The notes beneath the pieces are model-generated. The model was not told the origin of the DNA and made no database searches. It worked only from the letters and a program-made list of their open reading frames with translations. A stretch of DNA of 14,516 bases, taken from contig DCZN01000024.1 in the NCBI GenBank assembly GCA_002331625.1, forward strand, positions 12,604 to 27,119. The letters are read 5' to 3'. Source of the stretch: Nitrospira sp. UBA2083 (lineage in GTDB: Bacteria; Nitrospirota; Nitrospiria; Nitrospirales; Nitrospiraceae). Position numbers and translations under genes: made by a program. Of the stretch, positions 8,097 to 14,516 are shown one piece after another; position 1 is the first letter of the stretch; each line of letters opens with the position of its first letter.

Positions 8097-8543
8097 ATGG
8101 GGTATCTGTCCAAGTTTTTGGGAATCAGTGCGGCAATTATGCTCCTCTCGGTATCAGTCGTGGGAGCAGAGGAAAAAGAGCCAACCAAGCCTCGCGTTCC
8201 TCCGGATCAGATTGCGGATGCGAAGGCGCTGAAGAATCCGGTCGCCTCGACTCCGGAGAGCATTGCGAAGGGGAAGGCGCTCTATGAAGGGAAGGGGACC
8301 TGCTTCAATTGCCATGGTAAGGCCGGCGATGGCCAGGGTGAAGCCGGAAAGATTCTGAACCCAAGCCCACGAGATTTTACGAACTGCAAGTTCCACAAGA
8401 AGCGGAAAGATGGCGAGCTCTTCTGGGTGATCAAGAACGGCAGCCCCGGAACGGGAATGGTGTCGTTGATCCCGGCTGCCATTACGGAAGAAGAAGCTTG
8501 GACGATCATCAATTATGAGCGGAGCTTCTGCAAGGGCGAGTAA
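8097..8543 (+). CDS. Periplasmic monohaem c-type cytochrome
   Basis: This is a 148-residue class I cytochrome c. A signal peptide (about 1-24, ending VVGA|EEK) directs it to the periplasm. The haem site is C69-F-N-C72-H73, and M121 in GTGMVSL is the probable sixth ligand. Two further cysteines, C97 and C145, could form a disulfide. The ATG at 8097 is preferred over the GTG at 8094 because AAGGAGGA (8083-8090) is then six bases away. It has its own promoter and terminator, so it is a monocistronic electron carrier. Redox partners cannot be told from this window. Similar small cytochromes shuttle electrons between membrane complexes and terminal oxidases. Confidence 0.9.
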   Translation: MGYLSKFLGISAAIMLLSVSVVGAEEKEPTKPRVPPDQIADAKALKNPVASTPESIAKGKALYEGKGTCFNCHGKAGDGQGEAGKILNPSPRDFTNCKFHKKRKDGELFWVIKNGSPGTGMVSLIPAAITEEEAWTIINYERSFCKGE

Positions 8544-8582
8544 TCGCTCAGGAAGAGCTTTACAAGGGTGACGAGCGAGATA

Positions 8583-8614
8583 GGGGCGGGAAGGGAACTT
8601 CCCGCCCCTTTTTT
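8583..8614 (+). terminator. Rho-independent terminator after the cytochrome gene
   Basis: GGGGCGGGAAG (8583-8593) pairs perfectly with CTTCCCGCCCC (8598-8608) around a GGAA loop. Six T residues follow at once (8609-8614). It lies 39 bases after the cytochrome stop. Confidence 0.95.
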
Positions 8615-8911
8615 ATTATCAGCCTGCGGTCATGAGTTGGGTTTCTGTGACTCTGTTCGATAGTGCCTGTGAAACCTCAACGATTCTCATCCTTTCGCGA
8701 TGGAGTTGCGATGTCTGACCGGCTCGAAGTGTGGCCCCCCCATTGGAGGGGACCCTGGGAAATACCGTCCACAACCGCATAAGGGGATTGCGCGTTGCAT
8801 ACAAAAAAGAGTACAGTCCGCCAAGCAATCTAGGACAGGGATAACGCTCACACGAGGTGATTACCACAACGAGCCGTCGGGTTTCTTATTGGAACAAATA
8901 GGAGGGCGACT
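8615..8911. other. Intergenic region upstream of the PPC-repeat gene
   Basis: No convincing gene is present in these roughly 300 bases. They contain a weak promoter candidate (8788-8817) and the ribosome binding site of the next gene. A 23-codon frame at 8711-8782 has GGAG five bases upstream and three Trp codons, but no supporting context. Confidence 0.5.
8788..8817 (+). promoter_or_regulatory. Weak promoter candidate for the PPC-repeat gene
   Basis: TTGCGC (8788-8793) and TACAGT (8812-8817) are 18 bases apart and lie about 95 bases before the start codon. They match three of six and four of six consensus positions. The upstream gene is closed by a strong terminator, so a promoter is expected in this interval. 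Confidence 0.3.
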
Positions 8912-10750
8912 ATGCACAGCCTATGTCCGTGGGTGAAGTGCCGAGGAGCAGTTGTAACAGCATCGCTCGCGCTTGTCTCAGCGGGAATTCTTTCCAGTGT
9001 TGTTACCGAAACGAGTTACGCCGGAGAGAGTGGTCTACCTTCGGCTGTGGCGGCAGCCGACCTCGAATACAACGGCCGGATCGCTGTTGGTGGAGCCCCC
9101 GTCACGGCGTCGATTACCACACCGAACAAGAATGGTGTCGTCCTCTTCGAAGGTACCGCAGGCCAGCGAATCAATATCGGCTTCAGCGGCGTGAGTCTCA
9201 CGCAGTTCAAGGTCTCGGTGTTTGGACCGGATGGTGGGGTCGTGGCGACTCAGCCCTCCGCGGTGAAGCAGTACTATGCGACCATGTATCGTGCCCCGTC
9301 CTCAATCACCCAGGTTCAAACATCCACGACCTCCTATCTCCTTGCCGACGATACATCAGGTGCCTGGATCTCTTCGAGTGAGATGAACGGCAGCAGTCTG
9401 GATCTTGTGGAGCTGCCCACGACAGGAACGTATGCGATCTTTATTGATCCGAGCAGTACCTACACCGGGAGCGTCACGATCACGGTTTCCAATGAGGTGG
9501 GAGGCACGATTACCCCTCAGGGTTCATCGGTGCCGGTATCCATCAGCCGGGCTGGTCAGAATGCTCGCTATTCATTTTCAGGCAGCGCCGGTCAAGCCGT
9601 GAGTTTGCAACTGAGTGATGTGACGATCAGAAGCGGATATGTCTCCATCGTCAAACCAGACGGAACCCTTTTGGGTAAGCCGATTTCGTTTGCGCATGCG
9701 GGGGCGGTGCTCGATGCGCAAGTCCTTCCGACGTCCGGCACGTATGCGGTCCTGATCGATCCGGAGTTGAGCTATACGGGCAATGTGAAGCTTGCGCTCT
9801 ACAACGCCCCGGATCTGCTCGGCAACATCATGATCGACCAAATGGCGGTGACCCCGACCTTAACCGTACCGGGTCAACGAGCGCTCTATACGTTCAATGC
9901 ATCGGCCGGCCAATGGGTGAATCTCGGCCTCACAGGGGTCTCGATTGCCTCAAGTACGCTCTCGATCTTGAAACCGGATGGCAGCACCTTGGCGTCGACG
10001 ACGATTGGTCCTAGCGGCGGTAGCCTCGACCCAAGTATGGCCTTGCCTGAAACGGGAGCGTATACCATCGTGGTGGATCCGGTGAGCAATCACACCGGGA
10101 GTATGACGCTCGCCCTTTCTGCTCCAGCCACAGGGACGATCGCCCTCGATGGGGCACCGGCGACGGTCAGTCTCAACAAACCAGGCAAGACGGCGCGGTA
10201 TACCTTCACTGGCAATGCGGGACAGTGGGTGACGCTCGGTCTGACCTCGGTGGGGCTCACCTCGAGCAGTATTTCGCTCCTGAGCCAAGACGGAACCTCC
10301 CTTGCATCCACTTCCGTGGGTACGGCGGGTGGGGCACTGGAAATCCCCAACCCGTTGCCTGTCACCGGGACCTATACTGTCCTGGTTCGCCCAGGCGGAC
10401 CCTACACCGGTAACCTGACCATGACTCTCTCGACGGAGGTGTCGGACTCGTTGAAGATGAATGCGGCGCCCAGGCCGATCATGATCAGCCGAGCCGGTCA
10501 GAGCGGTCGGTATACGTTTGCAGGCACCGCCAATCAGCAGGTCACGATTAAGGCCACCAATAATAAGTTCGGCAACGTGACGGTAAATCTCTATACGCCG
10601 AGCGGGGTTCTGCAAGCCGGGGCCACGAGCTCCGCGTCCAGCTTTTCCCTCAATACTGTGACGCTGGCGACAACGGATACGTATACGATTACCATCAACC
10701 CCGCGATGACGGACACGGGGAGCATTCAGCTGCAGGTCATGAGCCAATAG
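8912..10750 (+). CDS. Secreted protein of five PPC-like beta-sandwich repeats
   Basis: This protein has 612 residues, with AGGAGGG about seven bases before the ATG. A signal peptide (about 1-37, SYA|GES) precedes five repeats of about 100 residues; the first is longer because of an insertion. Each repeat has the order GxITxDG, a PGQxARYTFxGxAGQxVxLxL core, a KPDGTxLAS turn, then LPxTGTYxVxIDP and YTGxxxLxL. This pattern resembles the bacterial pre-peptidase C-terminal (PPC) fold and the repeats commonly found in front of RHS shells in related proteins. There is no catalytic domain and no membrane anchor, so it would be an extracellular or cell-surface binding protein. The ligand is unknown. 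It is monocistronic and followed by its own terminator. It might be another free-standing RHS N-terminal module, but it ends in a complete repeat and does not look cut. Confidence 0.8.
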   Translation: MHSLCPWVKCRGAVVTASLALVSAGILSSVVTETSYAGESGLPSAVAAADLEYNGRIAVGGAPVTASITTPNKNGVVLFEGTAGQRINIGFSGVSLTQFKVSVFGPDGGVVATQPSAVKQYYATMYRAPSSITQVQTSTTSYLLADDTSGAWISSSEMNGSSLDLVELPTTGTYAIFIDPSSTYTGSVTITVSNEVGGTITPQGSSVPVSISRAGQNARYSFSGSAGQAVSLQLSDVTIRSGYVSIVKPDGTLLGKPISFAHAGAVLDAQVLPTSGTYAVLIDPELSYTGNVKLALYNAPDLLGNIMIDQMAVTPTLTVPGQRALYTFNASAGQWVNLGLTGVSIASSTLSILKPDGSTLASTTIGPSGGSLDPSMALPETGAYTIVVDPVSNHTGSMTLALSAPATGTIALDGAPATVSLNKPGKTARYTFTGNAGQWVTLGLTSVGLTSSSISLLSQDGTSLASTSVGTAGGALEIPNPLPVTGTYTVLVRPGGPYTGNLTMTLSTEVSDSLKMNAAPRPIMISRAGQSGRYTFAGTANQQVTIKATNNKFGNVTVNLYTPSGVLQAGATSSASSFSLNTVTLATTDTYTITINPAMTDTGSIQLQVMSQ

Positions 10751-10766
10751 CAGCCGTGCGTGAGCG

Positions 10767-10784
10767 GAGGCGAGTCATCGCCTC
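10767..10784 (+). repeat. Small inverted repeat after the PPC-repeat gene
   Basis: GAGGCGA (10767-10773) and TCGCCTC (10778-10784) form a perfect seven-base stem with a GTCA loop. No T-run follows, so it is not a terminator by itself. It may protect the 3' end of the transcript. Confidence 0.4.
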
Positions 10785-10806
10785 GACTCAAACCGTGACA
10801 GATCCT

Positions 10807-10840
10807 AAGAGGGTGGGGAGGTAACTCCTCACCCTCTTTT
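10807..10840 (+). terminator. Rho-independent terminator after the PPC-repeat gene
   Basis: AAGAGGGTGGGGAG (10807-10820) pairs with CTCCTCACCCTCTT (10825-10838) around a GTAA loop, with a single G-T wobble. The stem ends in T residues (10837-10840). It acts on plus-strand transcripts; the minus-strand relE remnant ends 93 bases away. Confidence 0.85.
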
Positions 10841-10932
10841 GTTGTGAAGTATCGACGGAGTCTGTAGAAGGGTGCTTCAGAGTCAGCCACGGGGGGAGGG
10901 GAGAAGGAGAAGCCCGGTCCCTCGTGCCATTT

Positions 10933-11189
10933 TCAGCGGTAGACATCTCTACGGTTTCCGATCTTGACGACAAGGACAATGAGCGCCTTGCCTCGAATCG
11001 TGTAGATGATCCGGTAATCACCTTCTCGGATTCGATAGAGTCCTCTTCTCCGGCCAGTTTCTTCACGCCCTGCGGCCGAGGATTTTCATGGAGTGACGTG
11101 AGCCGTTTGACCATGCGTTTCTGAGCCGAGTCGATCAGAGACGTGAGTTGTCGTTCGGCAGGTGGGGCGAGGAGAATGGAATAGGGCAT
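10933..11189 (-). pseudogene. relE: RelE-type toxin gene broken by a one-base frameshift
   Basis: From the ATG at 11189 the frame reads MPYSILLAPPAERQLTSLID and onward to VKKLAGEE, the usual start of a RelE/ParE-superfamily mRNA interferase or gyrase toxin. Near 11038-11046 it shifts. The following frame reads LYRIREGDYRIIYTIRGK, then ALIVLVVKIGNRRDVYR and a TGA at 10933-10935, which is the conserved C-terminal half with its RxGDYRIIY and RRxxxY motifs. One missing base accounts for the break, and restoring it gives 85 residues, the family's usual length. Without it the frame runs into 133 aberrant residues ending at 10788. The gene starts nine bases after the antitoxin stop. A sequencing error cannot be excluded. 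Confidence 0.85.
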
Positions 11190-11198
11190 TGGGAAGAA

Positions 11199-11453
11199 CT
11201 AGAGGCCAAGGTCTTTCAGTACCACATCGAGGGATTTCGCCCCCTTTTTCTTCGTCTCAGCCAGAGCGGCACGTGCATCGATGAGGTCAATCCGATCTCC
11301 TAGTTCTTCAAGGAGTCGCAAATCATCAATCGGTACCACTGCGGCGATGTCTTTTCCCCTTCGACGCACCACCATACGCTCTTTCCCATATGCGGCACGA
11401 TTGATCGTATCTGCAAATCCCTGCCGTGCTTTACTGGCTGGCAGATGGGCCAT
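11199..11453 (-). CDS. Phd/YefM-family antitoxin
   Basis: This 84-residue protein starts MAHLPASKARQGFADTINRA, the DNA-binding beta/alpha head of Phd/YefM antitoxins, followed by GKERMVVRRRGKDIAAVVPI. The charged C-terminus (LDARAALAETKKKG region, ending VVLKDLGL) is the flexible toxin-neutralising part. A longer frame begins at 11609, but GGGAGAG just upstream of the ATG at 11453 and the family start support the short form. In the family it represses its own operon and masks RelE. The partner here is frameshifted, so the antitoxin may be a relic, a stand-alone repressor or an anti-addiction gene. It lies 26 bases behind the caspase-like gene and may be transcribed with it. Confidence 0.85.
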   Translation of the reverse strand: MAHLPASKARQGFADTINRAAYGKERMVVRRRGKDIAAVVPIDDLRLLEELGDRIDLIDARAALAETKKKGAKSLDVVLKDLGL

Positions 11454-11479
11454 GGCTCTCTCCCGTGAGGAGGGGTAGC

Positions 11480-13348
11480 TTAGGGCGTTTCTGAAGCGGG
11501 CAGGGAAGGCAGGGTGGTGAGGACCACATCGGCCGCTTTGTCGTCGGGCTTTAGCAGGGGGATGATCTGGGGATGCTGCGCAGCTCCAAACTGCGATTTT
11601 GACGCCCACGCAACTTTTTGCCGCACGTATGCGCTGATCTCCCCGAGGGTCACCTTCCCATTGTGATTCGTGTCCGCCTCACCGCGAAGGCCGCGCAACA
11701 AGTAGTACGTGAACAGTCCGTGCTGATGTCCCTCGTCCTCGATTCCTTTTCCGATCCCCTCCACGGCAATCAAGCGGATGGCACTGTCGCCGTGCAAATC
11801 CCATTGTGGGGTGATCGGTGTCTTGGCGTTGTCTTGAATCGGGGAGATGTTCCCGTCGAAGACAAAGATGGCTTGTTGCGGGTTGAGTCTTGCGAGGACG
11901 GACTCGATCGACTTCAGCCGGTAGAGCGTAGTGACACCCCTTGTCCCATCATAAGGGACCAGAAAGATCTCTCCTGCTGGGGACACCATGGCGTGACCGG
12001 AAAAATAGATGAGGACGACGCCATTTTTCATGGGACGTGTCGGGAGCCATTCGAGGAGCGCCTTTTGAATTTTCGAATGGGTCGCCTTGCGGTCCGTCAA
12101 GAGAGAAATGTTGGACGACGGAATGCCCCCGAGGGTCTGAAAATACTGGGCCACCGTCTCCGCATCTTGCGAAGCATACTTGCGGGATGGGATGTGCTGA
12201 TCAGCGTAGGAACTGAGACCAATGGCAACGACGGAAATATCTGGGTGTCGCACGTTGGATGCCGGTGCCGGGACGTGAACGATATTGTCACCTCTGGATC
12301 CGGTTGGGGCGATCGTAAATGAGAGCGTTTGAGGCGGAGCGGCTGATCCAGTGAGTTCGGACACATCGATACGAATCTGGGCCTGCAGGGCCTGGACAAG
12401 GAGCGGCAAGGTCGCGACAAACTCCAGGGATTTCGTCTGGCCCGCCATCAGCGGAGGGACTCTCAACACGGTGGTGGGGAACCGCTCGATCGCTGCTGGG
12501 GTTCCGGACACTGTGGCCGACGCATGCTCCACGGGGACAGTTCCCGTATTGACGATATCAACCCGTACCCGGATATGCTCGCCACCCTCAAAAATGAGAT
12601 CGCTATTCTCGTCGAGCAACATCGCCTTGAATCGGAGAGAGCTCGGAGGGGAAGGGGATCTGTGTTCCTGCGATCCAGTTGTGGAGCCGGAGGCTGAAGC
12701 GATGATCGGGACTGCCGGTGATCCTGGAGTGGCCTCGGTCGAGCCGAAGTTGCTGTGTCCTTCAGCCGCCTGTCGTGCATGGAAGGCGATGCGGGTCGCA
12801 AATTCGACGGCGGCGTCACGGATAAAAGGATCGATGACATAGTTGCAATTCTTCGACAGCTGTTCGAGTCGCAGCCGTTCCTGGCGAGCAACCGTAATGT
12901 CAGTTTGGCGGAGCAACGCTCCTGTTCGGTCGTGGACACGCGCGATTGCGTTGAGCTGCAAGACCGCCGGGGCTCGGTCGTACAGCGCCTCTTTATTCAG
13001 GTTAAACGACGAGTCGACCAGATCGACTTGAACGACATGATCGGGCGAGATGGCGCTCTGATCGCCTTCCGAAACCACCCGATCGAAGGTGTGACGCATG
13101 CCTGCTTGTAAGGCCTCGATCAGTTGTGTTCCTAGGGGGAGTTCTTGGATTTGGCCACAGGAATCCGTATAGCGCAGCGTGAGATCCTTGAGCGAAGATG
13201 ACGTTTCCAGTTTGGCGCTGGCCGGGAGGGGAGTTCCCATGGGGGGAAACTCAAGATGTTGGGCGCAGGCGGTGAGAAGGAGCAGCGTGCTGCCAATCCA
13301 CACCCCCGACATCGCACCGATACGAGTGAGTCGTGTACCTGGGATCAC
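11480..13348 (-). CDS. Caspase-fold lipoprotein lacking the catalytic Cys, with an EF-hand
   Basis: This protein has 622 residues when started at the GTG 13348; an ATG at 13312 would shorten the leader, and neither has a clear ribosome binding site. A lipoprotein signal ends in LTAC, with C28 as the lipid site. An unknown N-terminal domain covers about 50-200, then a Ser/Pro-rich linker to 238 and a beta domain of the CARDB/Ig type (about 240-345, RVRVDIVNTGTVPVE). The peptidase C14 domain covers about 370-555: VVAIGLSSYAD, then VVLIYFSGHA with the catalytic His at 452. Where active members read DACxSG, this protein has F497-D498-G499-N500, so the Cys is gone. The C-terminal HGLFTYYLLRGLRG motif is intact. 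Next is a canonical EF-hand loop, D559-T-N-H-N-G-K-V-T-L-G-E570. It is probably a membrane-anchored, calcium-responsive pseudo-protease with a scaffold role. Confidence 0.88.
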   Translation of the reverse strand: MIPGTRLTRIGAMSGVWIGSTLLLLTACAQHLEFPPMGTPLPASAKLETSSSLKDLTLRYTDSCGQIQELPLGTQLIEALQAGMRHTFDRVVSEGDQSAISPDHVVQVDLVDSSFNLNKEALYDRAPAVLQLNAIARVHDRTGALLRQTDITVARQERLRLEQLSKNCNYVIDPFIRDAAVEFATRIAFHARQAAEGHSNFGSTEATPGSPAVPIIASASGSTTGSQEHRSPSPPSSLRFKAMLLDENSDLIFEGGEHIRVRVDIVNTGTVPVEHASATVSGTPAAIERFPTTVLRVPPLMAGQTKSLEFVATLPLLVQALQAQIRIDVSELTGSAAPPQTLSFTIAPTGSRGDNIVHVPAPASNVRHPDISVVAIGLSSYADQHIPSRKYASQDAETVAQYFQTLGGIPSSNISLLTDRKATHSKIQKALLEWLPTRPMKNGVVLIYFSGHAMVSPAGEIFLVPYDGTRGVTTLYRLKSIESVLARLNPQQAIFVFDGNISPIQDNAKTPITPQWDLHGDSAIRLIAVEGIGKGIEDEGHQHGLFTYYLLRGLRGEADTNHNGKVTLGEISAYVRQKVAWASKSQFGAAQHPQIIPLLKPDDKAADVVLTTLPSLPASETP

Positions 13349-13521
13349 TGCCTGGCCTATGCTAATCGGCTGTTTCTCGCGTCAGCCACGGTACTGGAAA
13401 CCTCACACGAATGCAACCGGCTCGGTAGCGGTACGATGAACCGAGAGACGGGTTTCCTGTATGAGGAGGAGGTGACGCCCATGACGTCTCATGACAAGAA
13501 GCGAGGCCGCCCTTTTCCTCT

Positions 13522-13551
13522 TTGAAGCCTATCGGATGAGTAGTGTAGAAT
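13522..13551 (+). promoter_or_regulatory. Probable promoter for the HtrA-type protease gene
   Basis: TTGAAG (13522-13527) and TAGAAT (13546-13551) are separated by 18 bases and match four and five of six sigma-70 consensus positions. They lie about 70 bases before the start codon, in the region between the two divergent genes. Confidence 0.5.
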
Positions 13552-13620
13552 GGATTATTCTTACGGTTATCATGTCCAATAGGACTCTGGAAGAGAGTCA
13601 CACCCTGGAGGAATTCAGAT

Positions 13621-14516
13621 ATGCTCAAGTGGACTCAGCAAGCGACGAACGTGCTCATGGGTTGTGGATTAGCCGCGTGTGCTCTTGTCGGAAGCGGATG
13701 CGCGTCACCCGTCTCGGCCGCAGGAGTTCCTCCAGCATGGGCCCAAGGGTTTTCGGATATCGTCAAAAAGACCACCCCGGCCGTGGTGAATATCGCCGTG
13801 ACCGGCGGTGGAGAAGGTGGTCGACGCCGCGGTGGAATTCCTCCGTCCCCACCGCCGTTTGGAGTTCCTCCTGGGGATGAGCCGGGAGGAGAGTCACCGA
13901 CCCCGCCTCCGATTCCACACGGTCCACCGACACCACACGGCCGTCCTGATCAGAGTGCCGGTTCCGGGGTCATTGTGGATGCGAATGGGTTCATTGTGAC
14001 GAACAATCATGTCGTTGAAGGAGCGACTCAAATTACCGTGACACTGAGTGATCGGCGCGAGTTTTCTGCCAAGGTCATTGGCACCGATCCCAAGACTGAT
14101 TTGGCGGTGATCAAAATAGAGGTCAAGGATTTGCCGTCGCTCAAGTGGGCTGAGTACGAGAAACTCCAAGTTGGAGATCTCGTGTTGGCGGTCGGGAGCC
14201 CGTTTGGCCTCAGCTCGACGGTGACACTCGGCATTATCAGCGCCTTGGGGCGTGGCAATGTCGGGATTGCGGACTATGAGGATTTTATCCAGACTGATGC
14301 CGCCATCAATCCCGGAAATTCTGGTGGTGCGCTCGTCAATATGAACGGGGATCTGATCGGGATCAATACCGCGATCTTCTCGCGTACAGGTGGGTCCGAA
14401 GGGATTGGGTTTGCCATTCCGAGCAGCATCGCGCTGGATATTGTCGATAGCCTCCAAAAAACAGGCAAGGTGGTTCGTGGGTGGATGGGGGTCGCGATTC
14501 AGGAGATCACGCCGGC
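13621..14516 (+). CDS. htrA: HtrA/DegP-type periplasmic serine protease, 3' end outside the window
   Basis: The frame runs from ATG 13621 (GGAGGA eight bases upstream) off the right edge, giving 298 residues. The leader contains LAAC (17-20), a canonical lipobox, and a later SAA|G type site near 34, so either lipidation or Sec cleavage is possible. The trypsin-like S1C domain is clear: His130 in TNNHVVEG, Asp160 in DPKTDLAVIKI and Ser234 in NPGNSGGALVN, the Deg-family triad. Residues 62-110 form an unusually Pro/Gly-rich segment between the first strand (PAVVNIAV) and AGSGVIVD, where DegP has its LA loop. The sequence ends in RGWMGVAIQEITP, the start of the first PDZ domain. It degrades or refolds damaged envelope proteins. 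Confidence 0.95.
   Translation, partial: MLKWTQQATNVLMGCGLAACALVGSGCASPVSAAGVPPAWAQGFSDIVKKTTPAVVNIAVTGGGEGGRRRGGIPPSPPPFGVPPGDEPGGESPTPPPIPHGPPTPHGRPDQSAGSGVIVDANGFIVTNNHVVEGATQITVTLSDRREFSAKVIGTDPKTDLAVIKIEVKDLPSLKWAEYEKLQVGDLVLAVGSPFGLSSTVTLGIISALGRGNVGIADYEDFIQTDAAINPGNSGGALVNMNGDLIGINTAIFSRTGGSEGIGFAIPSSIALDIVDSLQKTGKVVRGWMGVAIQEITP

Noticed and set aside
8711..8782. A 23-codon frame with GGAG upstream and three Trp codons, resembling an attenuator leader peptide.
   Set aside because: No amino-acid biosynthesis gene follows, and no competing hairpins were seen; the next gene encodes a secreted repeat protein.
11199..11609. A 136-residue version of the antitoxin starting at 11609.
   Set aside because: The first 52 residues overlap the end of the caspase-like gene and have no family character; the ATG at 11453 has a ribosome binding site and gives the family-typical N-terminus.
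11618..12322. A long plus-strand frame of 234 residues opposite the caspase-like gene.
   Set aside because: It is antisense to clearly conserved protein motifs (YFSGHA, the EF-hand) and shows no domain of its own.
13491..13880. A plus-strand frame of 129 residues overlapping the protease start.
   Set aside because: It overlaps the HtrA frame, which carries the conserved motifs and a proper ribosome binding site; this frame is Arg/Ser-rich and featureless.

Overview
The window looks like chromosomal accessory DNA of a moderately GC-rich Gram-negative bacterium. Nitrospira or a relative is my best guess. It rests on gene content: RHS/YD proteins with IPT/TIG, Big_5 and PPC-like modules, a small periplasmic cytochrome c, a caspase-like lipoprotein and an HtrA protease. 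No rRNA or housekeeping marker is present to confirm it.

Bases 1-7808 form an RHS/YD polymorphic-toxin locus in pieces, all on the plus strand. At the left edge is the tail of a reading frame, followed at once by a small unknown gene, a pattern typical of a toxin tip plus immunity gene (1-648). Next is a 1303-residue RHS protein with DUF6531, many YD repeats, the RHS-associated core and a 117-residue variable C-terminus. It has no signal peptide and seems to have lost its N-terminal half. A candidate immunity gene follows it (4611-5003). After that come the frameshifted tip of another toxin (about 5005-5180) and a second candidate immunity gene (5190-5747). The last piece (5823-7808) is the complementary N-terminal half of such a protein: signal peptide, two YD repeats, three IPT/TIG domains and three Big_5 domains, cut off in the last one. 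The halves thus lie in reversed order, which suggests tandem duplication and recombination leaving orphan cassettes.

Bases 7970-10838 hold two independent secreted-protein units on the plus strand. One is a small monohaem cytochrome c with a near-consensus sigma-70 promoter and a strong terminator. The other is a secreted protein made of five PPC-like beta repeats, followed by its own terminator.

Bases 10933-13348 run on the minus strand. A large caspase-fold lipoprotein carries an EF-hand but has Asn where the catalytic Cys is expected. Downstream of it lies a Phd/YefM antitoxin gene and then a relE-type toxin gene broken by a one-base frameshift. Divergent from the caspase gene, the window ends inside a periplasmic HtrA/DegP-type serine protease that has its catalytic triad and a long proline-rich loop.

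No tRNA, rRNA, CRISPR array, transposase or integrase was seen.
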